Part shown: one piece after another, positions 1 through 8,523 of the stretch | Position numbering within the stretch: the stretch's first letter is position 1 | Layout: the number at the start of each line of letters is the position of its first letter | Source: Acinetobacter sp. HR7 | GTDB taxonomy: Bacteria; Pseudomonadota; Gammaproteobacteria; Pseudomonadales; Moraxellaceae | Length of the DNA: 33,720 bases | Assembly (NCBI RefSeq): GCF_000773685.1 | Contig: NZ_JPQO01000180.1 | Span: 1 to 33,720 of the forward strand | Direction of reading: 5' to 3' | Notes under the pieces: model-generated | Databases searched by the model: none | Seen by the model: the letters and a program-made list of their open reading frames with translations, nothing else | Told to the model about the DNA's origin: nothing | Made by a program: the position numbers and the translations under genes

Positions 1-125
1 ACGTGTCAAACGAACAAATAGAGCAGATAGAATTTGCACTCAACCATCGTCCTAGAAAAACGCTAGGTTGGTATACACCGAGTGAAGTTATGGCTGGTTT
101 TTATACTGTTGCACTTGCCGCTTGA
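1..125 (+). CDS. IS30-family transposase, C-terminal fragment (cut by window edge)
   Basis: The reading frame is open from the window edge and stops at TGA 123-125. Its last 40 residues include the motif LNHRPRKTLGWYTPSEVM, the conserved end of the DDE integrase core of IS30-family transposases, followed by a short tail ending VALAA. These enzymes cut and join the ends of their own insertion sequence in the cytoplasm. Only the C-terminus is present, so I cannot tell whether the element is intact to the left. Its right inverted repeat should lie just after the stop, but with one end visible I could not identify it. The neighbouring oxidoreductase gene is complete, so the element did not disrupt it. 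Confidence 0.85.
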   Translation, partial: VSNEQIEQIEFALNHRPRKTLGWYTPSEVMAGFYTVALAA

Positions 126-139
126 ATCCGCCTGAAATA

Positions 140-168
140 AAAAATCCCCATACCAGATGGGGATTTTT
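140..168 (-). terminator. Intrinsic terminator of the DsbA-family gene, possibly bidirectional
   Basis: A perfect 12-bp stem (140-151 with 157-168, core TCCCCAT/ATGGGGA) has a 5-nt loop. On the minus strand it is followed by a run of six T, 12 bases after the oxidoreductase stop codon. On the plus strand it also has a short T run, so it may stop read-through from the IS30 transposase. Confidence 0.85.
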
Positions 169-180
169 ATATAAGTGTAA

Positions 181-867
181 TTATTCAGATTTAGGGACTT
201 CACACTGTTCATCAGTACACTGTGGCGCTGCTGCTTGTGGGCCTTCTAAGGCTTTTTCCAATACCTGTACAAAGACTTCTTTGGGTTGAGCACCTGCTAG
301 TGCAATACGTTGATCAAAGACAAAGAACGGCACACCCGTCACTTTGAGTTGGTCGCGTGCCAGCTCCTGATCAAACTTGACGAAATCTGCAAATTCATCT
401 GAATCCAGCACATCATCGACTTCAACCGGATTTAGGCCAATACGTGCAGCAACATCTTCCAAAGTTTCACGCTCACCAATCGGCAGACCTTGAGTCATGT
501 AACTATAGAAAAATGCTTCTTCAGCTTCATTGCCCAAGCCTTTGCTTTGTGCCAAGTGAATGATGCGATGTGCATTAAAGGTATTGCCGGAATTGGCACC
601 TTCCCAGTTAAATTCAATGCCTTCAGCTTTGGCCATCTCAGCAATATTGCATTGCATCTCTTCAACTTCTGCAATGCTACGACCATACTTTTGTGCTAAA
701 CGTTCTGAATTGGAAATTTCCTGACGTGCTGGTGCTTCAGGATCTAACTGAAAGCTATGCCAATGCACTTCAAGCTCTACACCAACTTGTGCTGCAGCCG
801 CTTCCAGACGTTTTTTTCCAATATAGCAAAAAGGGCAAACCACATCAGACCAGATATCTACACGCAT
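181..867 (-). CDS. FrnE-type DsbA family oxidoreductase
   Basis: This 228-residue protein has a thioredoxin-fold start with the redox motif CPFC at residues 11-14, inside VDIWSDVVCPFCYIGKKRL, typical of the FrnE / 2-hydroxychromene-2-carboxylate isomerase-like branch of the DsbA family. No signal peptide is visible, so it should act in the cytoplasm, unlike classical periplasmic DsbA. The motif TGVPFFVFD near residue 180 supplies the cis-proline loop. Two further cysteines lie in the C-terminal tail (217 and 222); FrnE of Deinococcus also carries extra C-terminal cysteines. AGGAAA about 5 bases upstream supports the start. It stands alone, with a terminator just downstream. The family is secure; the physiological substrate is unknown. 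Confidence 0.9.
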   Translation of the reverse strand: MRVDIWSDVVCPFCYIGKKRLEAAAAQVGVELEVHWHSFQLDPEAPARQEISNSERLAQKYGRSIAEVEEMQCNIAEMAKAEGIEFNWEGANSGNTFNAHRIIHLAQSKGLGNEAEEAFFYSYMTQGLPIGERETLEDVAARIGLNPVEVDDVLDSDEFADFVKFDQELARDQLKVTGVPFFVFDQRIALAGAQPKEVFVQVLEKALEGPQAAAPQCTDEQCEVPKSE

Positions 868-1108
868 GAAATTTCCTGAATATTCTCGTTAAAAGAAGTA
901 TGAGGGCGCAGTTGATAAATTTAAAGTCTATAATATTTTTAAGTATTTACTTTACAATTCCTCCAAAAATATGGAGGGGTAAAAATCCAGAAGATTTATG
1001 CAAATTAAATACCGTAATCATATAAAAAAATGCGTTGAAATTTTTTAAAAATATTTAATAAATCAATAAGATGAATGGTAGTGTCGGGTGTGTGAGAAAG
1101 TGCTATTT

Positions 1109-1142
1109 TCAATGATACGTACAATATCGTACGTGTCATTGA
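1109..1142. promoter_or_regulatory. Near-perfect inverted repeat, candidate operator
   Basis: Arms TCAATGATACGTAC (1109-1122) and GTACGTGTCATTGA (1129-1142) match at 13 of 14 positions around a 6-nt centre AATATC. The site ends 10 bases before the ATG of the relic ORF at 1153 and abuts its ribosome binding site. The size and symmetry suit a dimeric repressor such as a TetR-family protein. No regulator gene lies beside it, so the binding protein is unknown. Confidence 0.55.
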
Positions 1143-1152
1143 AGGCAGTCGT

Positions 1153-1545
1153 ATGTATCGGGTCGTTTCTTGCATACTCATGATGATGGTCTTGGGTATG
1201 ATGACTACTACGGCTAAAGCAGAATTCTATCGTTCATCCACTATGCAAGTGTTAGAAGATAATGCTTTGGCCAGGGTTACAGGGCAAGACAACTCAATTT
1301 AAACTGCAATGGATCCGCATCGTTTAGATGGACTTAAAATCATTGAGGCGTTAAACCAGTATGAACTCCATCAACAATAAGGTTTAAGCAGGCTGACAAG
1401 CTTTTTTTACCGTAATGCACAAGGGCAGCTAATTTTACAAATCAATCAAGAGGTGGTTTCCATTGGAATAATTGAGTTTCGATTATCTTTTGATGGGTTT
1501 GCTGATATAGGAGAATCGATCGCAAGTCAGATCCAATTCTTTTAA
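1153..1545 (+). pseudogene. Relic of a small exported protein gene (VTGQ-motif, Fil-like), two in-frame stops
   Basis: One frame runs about 130 codons from ATG 1153 to TAA 1543-1545 and is broken by TAA at 1300-1302 and TAA at 1378-1380. The start has a good ribosome binding site (GAAGG). The first 24 residues look like a signal peptide (hydrophobic MMMVLGMMTT core, then AKA cleavage-like motif). Next comes MQVLEDNALARVTGQD, resembling the short motif near the mature N-terminus of many small Acinetobacter surface or pilus-assembly (FilA-like) proteins. The frame after the stops still reads as protein-like sequence. I infer a decayed gene; the first 49 codons could still be translated. Exact family and original length are uncertain. 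Confidence 0.65.
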
Positions 1546-1555
1546 CCCTCCCAAT

Positions 1556-1581
1556 AAAAAACGCCCCGAAGGGCGTTTTTT
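1556..1581 (-). terminator. Intrinsic terminator of the CoA-transferase gene, bidirectional
   Basis: The stem is AAAAAACGCCC (1556-1566) with GGGCGTTTTTT (1571-1581) around loop CGAA. It lies 14 bases past the minus-strand stop at 1596 and 10 bases past the end of the plus-strand relic ORF. T runs flank it on both strands, so it can serve both. Confidence 0.92.
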
Positions 1582-1595
1582 GATGATGCGATTAA

Positions 1596-3116
1596 TTATG
1601 CAGATTTCGCTTCTTTCGCAGCAGGACTTAACATAGAACCTGTTGCTTCAAAGTTTTCATGCCAGCTTAATGCTTCATTTAGCAGGTGAGGGGTTTGACC
1701 ACCTTTTGCACAGGCACGGTCGAAGTAATCATTCAGTGCATCTTTGTACATTGGGTGTACACAGTTATCGATGATGGCACGAGCACGCTCACGAGGTGCC
1801 AGACCACGTAGGTCTGCCAGGCCCTGTTCAGTAACCAGTACGTCAACGTCATGACCGGTGTGGTCAACGTGAGATGCCATTGGGACAACTGAAGAGATGT
1901 CACCGCCTTTCGCAATAGACTTGGTCACGAAGATTGCAATGTGTGCGTTGCGTGCGAAGTCACCTGAACCACCGATACCGTTCATCATTTTGCTACCGCA
2001 AACGTGAGTAGAGTTCACGTTACCGTAGATATCGAATTCAAGCGCAGTATTGATCCCGATAATACCTAGACGACGTACCAGCTCTGGGTGGTTTGAGATT
2101 TCTTGTGGACGAAGCACAAGTTTGTCTTTGTATTGCTCAAGGTTGTTAAATACTTTTTCGCCGTATTTTGCAGAAAGAGTAATAGAGGAGCCTGAAGCAA
2201 ATTTCATTTTACCTGCATCGATCAGGGCAAAAGTACAGTCTTGCAGTACTTCCGAGTACATGATCAGGTCTTCAAAGTTAGATTCTTTCAGACCAGTCAA
2301 TACTGCGTTGGCAATTGAACCAATACCTGCCTGAAGTGGGCCAAGGTTTTTCGGTAAACGGTCTGCTGCCACTTCTTTTTCGAAGAATGCGATCAGGTGG
2401 TTGGCAATAGATTGAGTCTCATCATCCGGTTCAGTCACAGTTGATGGAGAGTCGTGGTATTCACCGTTAAATACGATACCGACAATCTTAGATGGATCAA
2501 TATTGATTGCATGGGTACCAATACGCTCATCTACTTGAGTCAGTGGAATAGGTTGACGTGTTGGACGATAAGTTGGGATATAGATATCGTGTAAGCCTTC
2601 AAATGCTGGGCTTAAGTTTGTGTTGATTTCTACAATGACTTTTTCTGCAAAAATGGCAAAGCTTGCAGAGTTACCAACCGAAGTTGTAGGAATGATGCCG
2701 CCGTCTTCAGTGATCGCGACTGCTTCAATCACTGCTACATCTGGTTTTTTCAGCTGCTGGTTACGCATTTGTTCAACAGTTTCAGACAAGTGCTGATCGA
2801 TGAACATCACTTCGCCTTTGTTGATGGCTTTACGTAAAGTGTTGTCTACCTGGAATGGCAGGCGACGTGCCAATACACCGGCTTCTGTTAGTTGTTTGTC
2901 CAGGTCATTACCCAGAGAGGCACCAGTGATAAGAGTAATCTTTAATGGGTTAGCTTTTGCCTGCTGCACCAGAGCCAGTGGAACCGCTTTCGCTTCGCCT
3001 GCACGGGTGAAGCCACTCATACCTACAGTCATGCCATCTTTGATGAACTGGGCTGCTTGTTCTGCACTCATTACCTTATTGTGTAGGGATGCTAAACGGA
3101 TACGGTCTAAAGACAT
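1596..3116 (-). CDS. Acetyl-CoA hydrolase / succinyl-CoA:acetate CoA-transferase
   Basis: The protein is 506 residues, the usual length for class I CoA-transferases of the Cat1/AarC/Ach1 type. These move CoA between acyl-CoA and a carboxylate (typically succinyl-CoA and acetate) through a glutamyl-CoA intermediate. The catalytic glutamate should be Glu289 in MYSEVLQD, aligning with Glu294 of AarC. The glycine-rich oxyanion loop is AGIGSIANAV at 263-272. I chose ATG 3116 (MSLDRIRL) because AAGAGAG sits 5 bases upstream; a longer in-frame start would add 16 residues without a good site. It is a single gene in the cytoplasm, likely for acetate/CoA recycling. Substrate preference cannot be read from sequence. 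Confidence 0.92.
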   Translation of the reverse strand: MSLDRIRLASLHNKVMSAEQAAQFIKDGMTVGMSGFTRAGEAKAVPLALVQQAKANPLKITLITGASLGNDLDKQLTEAGVLARRLPFQVDNTLRKAINKGEVMFIDQHLSETVEQMRNQQLKKPDVAVIEAVAITEDGGIIPTTSVGNSASFAIFAEKVIVEINTNLSPAFEGLHDIYIPTYRPTRQPIPLTQVDERIGTHAINIDPSKIVGIVFNGEYHDSPSTVTEPDDETQSIANHLIAFFEKEVAADRLPKNLGPLQAGIGSIANAVLTGLKESNFEDLIMYSEVLQDCTFALIDAGKMKFASGSSITLSAKYGEKVFNNLEQYKDKLVLRPQEISNHPELVRRLGIIGINTALEFDIYGNVNSTHVCGSKMMNGIGGSGDFARNAHIAIFVTKSIAKGGDISSVVPMASHVDHTGHDVDVLVTEQGLADLRGLAPRERARAIIDNCVHPMYKDALNDYFDRACAKGGQTPHLLNEALSWHENFEATGSMLSPAAKEAKSA

Positions 3117-3321
3117 TTGAACTCTCTTAAATTCCTGAACACTGATACGGATTGTACCGATCAAAAAAAGTATTTTGCATAGGTGTTAGGCTAAGGTCTA
3201 ATTTTTTAGCTAAATAACAGTATAAAAAACCATGATGATTTTTAATATATTGATTAATATATATTTTATATGAAAGGTGAAATAAAATCGAAAGTTTAAA
3301 TGTTTAAATATTAAGCTGTCG

Positions 3322-4782
3322 TTAAAAATGATCAGTGATAGTTTGGCGGATTTTTTCTAGTGTCGTTGGCTCAGTCGGAGTCTCTGATTCATCCTGATTT
3401 AAGGGTAGTGAAATAATCGCTTCAAGGCCGCCTTCGGGACGATTATGAATATGTAATTCACCGGAATGGATGTCTACGATCCGTTTGACAATGGCTAAGC
3501 CTAAACCGCTACCTTGCACGGTACGCGCGGAATTTCCACGCACAAAAGGTTGCATTAAATCTTCAATCTGGTCTTCAGGAATACCTTCACCATGATCTGC
3601 GACTTTGATCAGTAATCGATCCTGATCAGTATGGGCGGAAAGCTCGATGGGTTCGGCACCATAGCGTTTAGAATTATTAATTAAGTTACCAATCAAACGC
3701 TTAAGTGACATACTACGTGCCTGAATCAGGGGCAATTCCTGTGGAGTAAAACGGATATCGAGTGGCTTAAACTGGGTTACCAGTTCTTGTAATAAAGTAT
3801 TGACGTTGGTTTCCTGAGGTTCTTCATCCGATCCATCCCGCATATAGGAAATGAACTGATTTAAAATTGCATCCATATCCTCCACATCATAAATCAAACC
3901 TTCTTTCAGAAAATCTTCATCTGGCATCATTTCAGCACTTAGACGGATTCGGGTTAGGGGAGTACGCAGGTCATGAGAGATCCCGGCAAGCATGATACGG
4001 CGATCACGTTCAGTCTGATCCAGCGTATAAATCATCTGGTTAAAGGCATGGTTCACTTGACGGATTTCTAGCGGACCGTGGTTGGTATCCAGATAAGGTG
4101 CTGAGCCAGTTTTACTATAGCTGTTTGCGGCATTCTGTAAACGACGTAGAGGGCGATTCAGCTGACGAACTAAGGTCAGAATGATGATACCGGCAATCAG
4201 TGGAATACCCAGCAACCAAGCAAAAATGAGTTCAGGACTATAGTTGGCATAGGTTTTTAGTGGTTCACGTACCCAGTTGCCATTCATTTCAGGGGTTTGG
4301 ATCCAGATGCGTGGACTTGGCTTGAACTGGAAATAAACGGTTGCTTCTTGAATGCGAAGTTCATTAGCCAGCTTTTCCTCAATTTTATTGGTAAAAAACT
4401 CAGCAATGACTTTTTCACGAATATTGGGAAATTGCTTAGGATTAGTGATGTATTCAATGCCAATGCGGTTTTTTAAGTAAGCATCGATATCCACTTCCTG
4501 ATCATGGTGATACATGCGTAAGTCAGGGTTATGTAGAATTTCCAGTTCAACAGCGAGATAGCGTGCATGGTGCTGAATTTCTGGAAGATACAGGGTGCGC
4601 CAAAAGAACCACATCGACATAAACAGGCTAAATAGCACCACAAATAGAACCAGGACAGCCGTGCGCATAGCGGCTGAACGCGGTTTGATCTTGTCGAGAA
4701 AACGTTCCCAAGGGGTGCGTTTCTTTTCTGAATAACGGACAAAATCAGTAAATTCTTGTGGGTCGATGGGGTCGAGTTTCAC
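3322..4782 (-). CDS. envZ: EnvZ-type osmosensor histidine kinase
   Basis: A 486-residue inner-membrane sensor kinase. Membrane spans lie at about 40-61 and 185-206, enclosing a periplasmic domain of about 120 residues. A HAMP linker follows (207-260), then the dimerisation/phosphoacceptor motif LAGISHDLRTPLTRIR with His270. The ATPase domain shows N box NLINNSKRYG (366-375), G1 DHGEGIP (396-402) and G2 GSGLGLAIV (424-432). It should phosphorylate and dephosphorylate the OmpR encoded upstream. The start is GTG at 4782, preceded by AGGA; no suitable in-frame ATG lies nearby. A 50-residue cytoplasmic N-terminus and acidic C-terminal tail resemble EnvZ. Unlike the overlapping enterobacterial pair, it begins 236 bp after ompR ends. 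Confidence 0.93.
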   Translation of the reverse strand: MKLDPIDPQEFTDFVRYSEKKRTPWERFLDKIKPRSAAMRTAVLVLFVVLFSLFMSMWFFWRTLYLPEIQHHARYLAVELEILHNPDLRMYHHDQEVDIDAYLKNRIGIEYITNPKQFPNIREKVIAEFFTNKIEEKLANELRIQEATVYFQFKPSPRIWIQTPEMNGNWVREPLKTYANYSPELIFAWLLGIPLIAGIIILTLVRQLNRPLRRLQNAANSYSKTGSAPYLDTNHGPLEIRQVNHAFNQMIYTLDQTERDRRIMLAGISHDLRTPLTRIRLSAEMMPDEDFLKEGLIYDVEDMDAILNQFISYMRDGSDEEPQETNVNTLLQELVTQFKPLDIRFTPQELPLIQARSMSLKRLIGNLINNSKRYGAEPIELSAHTDQDRLLIKVADHGEGIPEDQIEDLMQPFVRGNSARTVQGSGLGLAIVKRIVDIHSGELHIHNRPEGGLEAIISLPLNQDESETPTEPTTLEKIRQTITDHF

Positions 4783-4972
4783 ACCAGCATCCTGTAGGCA
4801 TTAAGTAGTAAAAATATTGTTAGAGAAAAAATTGCCACTTTTGCCTTTGATTAAGGAAATTGAATTTTATTTTAGAACAAGTAGAAATAGTTACTTAAAT
4901 TAGCTATGCCATTCGCTGGTTCAGTCCTCTTTAAAAAATAAAATTTAAGTGGGAAGATAACGAATAGCATGA

Positions 4973-5001
4973 GGGACATTAAACATAAATTTAATAGTCC
5001 C
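4973..5001. repeat. Hairpin between ompR and envZ
   Basis: GGGACATTAAA and TTTAATAGTCCC form a stem of 11 pairs with one bulged A and a 6-nt loop. On the plus strand a run of T follows, as in an intrinsic terminator. On the minus strand, the direction of ompR and envZ, no T run follows, so it would act there as an RNA stability or processing element, if at all. Confidence 0.5.
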
Positions 5002-5018
5002 TTTTTATTTCTTTTAAA

Positions 5019-5783
5019 TTATTCAGCACCATCTGGAACGAAGACGTAACCGACACCCCAAACTGTTTGAATGTAACGCGCACGAGCCGGGTTCTCCTCG
5101 ACCAGACGACGCAGGCGAGACACCTGAACATCAATCGAACGTTCCATGGCACCCCATTCACGACCACGCGCCAGATTCATAAGCTTGTCACGTGTCAGTG
5201 GTTCACGTGGATGTTGTACTAGGGCTTTTAGAACGGCAAATTCGCCAGTGGTTAAGGTTACGACTTGACCTTCGCGGGTGAGGGTGCGGGTAGATAAATC
5301 CAGTGACCATGGACCAAAGGAAACGACTTCCATTTGTTGGCTTGGCGCGCCTGGAACTTCACGTACTTGACGACGTAAGATGGCACGGATACGTGCGAGT
5401 AACTCATTTGGGTTAAATGGTTTTGGCAGGTAATCATCAGCGCCAGCTTCCAGACCGGCAATACGGTCTGAGTCGCTGCCACGTGCAGTGAGCATAATAA
5501 TCGGGGTGTCGATATTGGATTGGCGTAAACGACGACAGATACTCAGACCATCCTCAACCGGAAGCATAAAATCGAGCACGATCAGAGAGAACAGTTCCCG
5601 CTGCAACAGTCGATCCATCTGGGTTGCATCATGCGCTGTTTTGACTACAAATCCTTTATCTTCCAGAAAGCGCTGCAGCAAAGTACGTAAACGGACATCG
5701 TCATCGACAACCAGAATGCGTTCTACCCGATCGGTTTCGGTATGTACTGCATCGGATTTTTCAGCGGGTACAACTAAACTCAT
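5019..5783 (-). CDS. ompR: OmpR response regulator
   Basis: A 254-residue OmpR/PhoB-class regulator. The receiver domain (about 20-135) has acidic pocket DDD at 27-29, phosphoacceptor Asp71 in LIVLDFMLP, Thr99 in IMLTARG and Lys121 in YLPKPFNP. The winged-helix DNA-binding domain covers about 150-250 and ends with the family motif IQTVWGVGYVF. Phosphorylated OmpR controls porin and envelope genes in response to osmolarity. The start at 5783 has a strong AGGAG 6 bases upstream. It has about 17 extra N-terminal residues relative to E. coli OmpR. It is first in the pair with envZ and divergent from tex across 337 bp. Confidence 0.95.
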   Translation of the reverse strand: MSLVVPAEKSDAVHTETDRVERILVVDDDVRLRTLLQRFLEDKGFVVKTAHDATQMDRLLQRELFSLIVLDFMLPVEDGLSICRRLRQSNIDTPIIMLTARGSDSDRIAGLEAGADDYLPKPFNPNELLARIRAILRRQVREVPGAPSQQMEVVSFGPWSLDLSTRTLTREGQVVTLTTGEFAVLKALVQHPREPLTRDKLMNLARGREWGAMERSIDVQVSRLRRLVEENPARARYIQTVWGVGYVFVPDGAE

Positions 5784-6051
5784 GAGGTGCTCCTTTATTC
5801 TTTATTGTCGTCTTAAACAAAAACTAAGTGATGTCTTGAGTATACGATTCATTTATAACGATTGACTATGCTCTAAAGCAACAAAAATCGCAGTTAAAAT
5901 CAAGGTGTAGATACCAAATATATACATCTCAGGGCGAAAAGTTTCGCTTTTATTGGCCTATTTGCATGAGGGGATATCGTGACTCATCCATTATTCATTT
6001 CAGCACATCTGACAACTGATATAATTCCTTGAGCTAAATTAATAAAAACAA

Positions 6052-6082
6052 TTGTGGATTTTATAGACCTGGTCTTTATAAT
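6052..6082 (+). promoter_or_regulatory. Candidate promoter of tex
   Basis: A consensus -10 TATAAT lies at 6077-6082 with TTGTGG at 6052-6057, a long 19-bp spacer. The spacer holds an imperfect inverted repeat, TTATAGACC (6061-6069) against GGTCTTTATAA (6071-6081), which could be a regulator site. The rest of the divergent ompR-tex gap (5784-6120) shows no other clear element. Confidence 0.4.
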
Positions 6083-6120
6083 CATGCCATTTAGTACTTA
6101 TCCTTGTGGGATCAAACACG

Positions 6121-8469
6121 ATGACTGACTTAGTTCAGCAGTTGGCAAAAGAACTTGCCGTACGTCCAAATCAAGTAGAAGCTGCCATCAAATTGATTGA
6201 TGAAGGTGCCAGTGTTCCATTTATTGCACGTTACCGTAAAGAAGTAACACAGGGCCTAGACGATACGCAACTTCGCCAGCTCGACACACGTTTATCGTAT
6301 TTACGTGATTTGTTTGAACGCCGTGAAAAGGTGATTGAATCACTAAAAGAACAAAATAAACTGACTGATGATTTATTGGCGCGTGTCAATGCCGCTGAAA
6401 CCAAGAATGCACTTGAAGAGATCTATGCGCCGTACCGTCCGAAGCGTACTAGCAAGTCTTTCAAGGCGAAAGAAGCTGGTCTTGGTCCAATTGCAGAACG
6501 AATTTTCCAGGAAGAAGTTGATCCGGCAGAAGCACTGGCTGGCTTTAGCCATGAAGATTATCCGGATCTGGAAAGCCAGCTCGATGCCATCCAGCACATT
6601 CTGATTGATGAGTGGGCGCAGAACATTGCGCTGACTGCTGAACTGAAAGCGACATTTGCAAAAACTGCCATTTTAAAAAGTTTAGTTGCCAGCGATGAGA
6701 AAAAAGAAGTCGGTAAAAAATTCCGCGATTACTTTGATTTTTCAGAAAGCCTAAACAAAGTTCCTTCGCACCGTTTATTGGCGATGCTGCGTGGCCGTCA
6801 GGAAAATGTCCTAGGCTTAAAAGTGGATGGTGAAGATGAAGCACCATTGGCGCGTATTGAAACCGAATACAATCTGGATGCGATCCAGCCACAATCCCGT
6901 CAGGATTTCCTGAAACAGACTGCAAAACTGTTCTGGCTCGGTAAAGTACGTCCAACGGTTGAACATTCTTTATTGACTGAAAAACGTCTGGCAGCAGAAG
7001 CAGAAGCGATGCAGGTGTTTGCTGAGAATCTGCGTCATTTATTATTGTCTGCACCAGCTGGCGCACGTACCACACTGGGCGTCGATCCGGGGATCCGTAC
7101 TGGTGTGAAACTGGCTGTGGTAAATGAGTCAGGTGATGTACTGGCACATAGCACGATTTATCCATTTGCACCAAAAGAAGATAAAGAAGGTTCACTGGCT
7201 GAACTGGTACGTCTATGCCGTGAATTCAATGTCGACCTGATCGCGATTGGTAATGGTACCGCAAGCCGTGAAACTGAAGCACTCATTGCTGAAATGATGG
7301 CTGCCAATACGGATCTAAACCTAACCCGTGTTTCTGTATCAGAAGCAGGTGCATCAGTCTATTCAGCATCTGAATTGGCATCTCAGGAATTGCCTGAGCT
7401 GGATGTATCTATTCGTGGTGCAGTATCGATTGCACGCCGTTTGCAAGATCCCCTGGCTGAACTGGTGAAGATCGATCCTAAATCGATTGGTGTGGGTCAA
7501 TACCAGCATGACGTCAACCAGACTGGTCTGGCTCAAACGCTGGAAGCAGTTGTTGAAGATTGTGTGAACTCGGTCGGTGTCGATGTGAATACAGCATCGG
7601 CGGCAATTCTGGGTTATATCGCGGGTCTGAATAAATCGATTGCGCAGCAAATCGTGGAATTCCGTAAGGAAAATGGCCGTTTTGACAACCGTCAGGATCT
7701 GAAAAAAGTACCGCGTTTAGGTGAACGTACTTTTGAACAGGCAGCAGGCTTCCTGCGCATTCAAAATGGTTCTGAGCCATTAGATGCATCTGCAGTGCAC
7801 CCAGAGTCTTATGAACTGGTGAATAAGATTGTTGCTTCTAAAGCTACAACTGTAAAAGACATCATCGGCAATACTGAAATTATTCGTCAGGTCAATGCTG
7901 AAGAATTTGTGGATGATAAATTCGGTCTGCCAACGATTCAGGATGTATTGAGCGAACTGGAAAAACCGGGTCGTGACCCGCGTCCAGAATTCTGTACTGC
8001 GAAGTTCCGTGATGACATTACTGAAGTGGCGCAGCTGACTGAAGGTATGCAGTTGGAAGGTGTGGTGACTAATGTCACCAACTTTGGTGCATTCGTGGAT
8101 GTTGGTGTGCATCAGGACGGTCTGGTGCATATTTCTGAACTGGCCAATGAATTCATTGCTGATCCACATAAAGTGGTGAAACCAGGTCAGATCGTTCAGG
8201 TTCGTGTCTTAAACGTGGATGTAGAACGTAACCGTGTCAACCTGTCGATGCGTCCAGAAGGCTCAGAAGCACATGCGAAAGCACCACGTCAGCCACGTCG
8301 TGAACAGAATAATGAACAGCGTGGTGAGCGTAAGCCTCAAGGCAAGCGTCCACAGCAGGCACGTGGTGAACGCCCGCAAGGCAAGAAACCACAATCTAAG
8401 CCACAAGAAAACAAGATTGGTGGTTTAGGTGCATTGTTATTACAGGCCGGGATTAAAGGTTCGAAGTAA
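6121..8469 (+). CDS. tex: Tex family RNA-binding transcription accessory protein
   Basis: A 782-residue cytoplasmic protein matching the Tex/YhgF layout: N-terminal helical region with VPFIARYRKEVTQGLDD, a YqgF/RNase H-like domain from about 316 (TTLGVDPGIRTG), helix-hairpin-helix domains at about 490-555 (LKKVPRLGERTFEQAAGFL), and an S1 RNA-binding domain at about 641-710 (GVVTNVTNFGAFVDVGV). Tex is a nucleic-acid-binding factor related to eukaryotic Spt6, linked to transcription and stress tolerance. The tail after S1 is basic and Gln/Pro/Arg-rich with imperfect RGERxPQGKxPQ repeats, then a hydrophobic GLGALLLQAGI end. I chose ATG 6121; an upstream in-frame GTG at 6106 would add five residues but precedes the conserved start. 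Confidence 0.95.
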   Translation: MTDLVQQLAKELAVRPNQVEAAIKLIDEGASVPFIARYRKEVTQGLDDTQLRQLDTRLSYLRDLFERREKVIESLKEQNKLTDDLLARVNAAETKNALEEIYAPYRPKRTSKSFKAKEAGLGPIAERIFQEEVDPAEALAGFSHEDYPDLESQLDAIQHILIDEWAQNIALTAELKATFAKTAILKSLVASDEKKEVGKKFRDYFDFSESLNKVPSHRLLAMLRGRQENVLGLKVDGEDEAPLARIETEYNLDAIQPQSRQDFLKQTAKLFWLGKVRPTVEHSLLTEKRLAAEAEAMQVFAENLRHLLLSAPAGARTTLGVDPGIRTGVKLAVVNESGDVLAHSTIYPFAPKEDKEGSLAELVRLCREFNVDLIAIGNGTASRETEALIAEMMAANTDLNLTRVSVSEAGASVYSASELASQELPELDVSIRGAVSIARRLQDPLAELVKIDPKSIGVGQYQHDVNQTGLAQTLEAVVEDCVNSVGVDVNTASAAILGYIAGLNKSIAQQIVEFRKENGRFDNRQDLKKVPRLGERTFEQAAGFLRIQNGSEPLDASAVHPESYELVNKIVASKATTVKDIIGNTEIIRQVNAEEFVDDKFGLPTIQDVLSELEKPGRDPRPEFCTAKFRDDITEVAQLTEGMQLEGVVTNVTNFGAFVDVGVHQDGLVHISELANEFIADPHKVVKPGQIVQVRVLNVDVERNRVNLSMRPEGSEAHAKAPRQPRREQNNEQRGERKPQGKRPQQARGERPQGKKPQSKPQENKIGGLGALLLQAGIKGSK

Positions 8470-8481
8470 TTTTTAAGCATC

Positions 8482-8510
8482 AAAAAAACCTCCCGAGTGG
8501 AGGTTTTTTT
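8482..8510 (+). terminator. Intrinsic terminator after tex
   Basis: AAAAAAACCTCC (8482-8493) pairs with GGAGGTTTTTTT (8499-8510) around CGAGT, 13 bases past the tex stop. On the minus strand it lies 14 bases beyond the stop of the small membrane protein gene, so it probably works for both convergent genes. Confidence 0.95.
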
Positions 8511-8523
8511 TATTGAATGTTTC

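Noticed and set aside
1..180. Complete right end of the IS30 element
   Set aside because: A terminal inverted repeat cannot be defined with only one end of the element in view, and the hairpin at 140-168 is better explained as the terminator of the neighbouring gene.
960..977. Small hairpin CCTCCA/TGGAGG considered as a terminator
   Set aside because: Six-pair stem with no following T run on either strand and no gene ending nearby; the neighbouring genes already have clear terminators.
6545..7195. 216-codon minus-strand ORF opposite tex
   Set aside because: Antisense to well-conserved Tex domains, His/Leu-rich low-quality protein sequence, no start signals.
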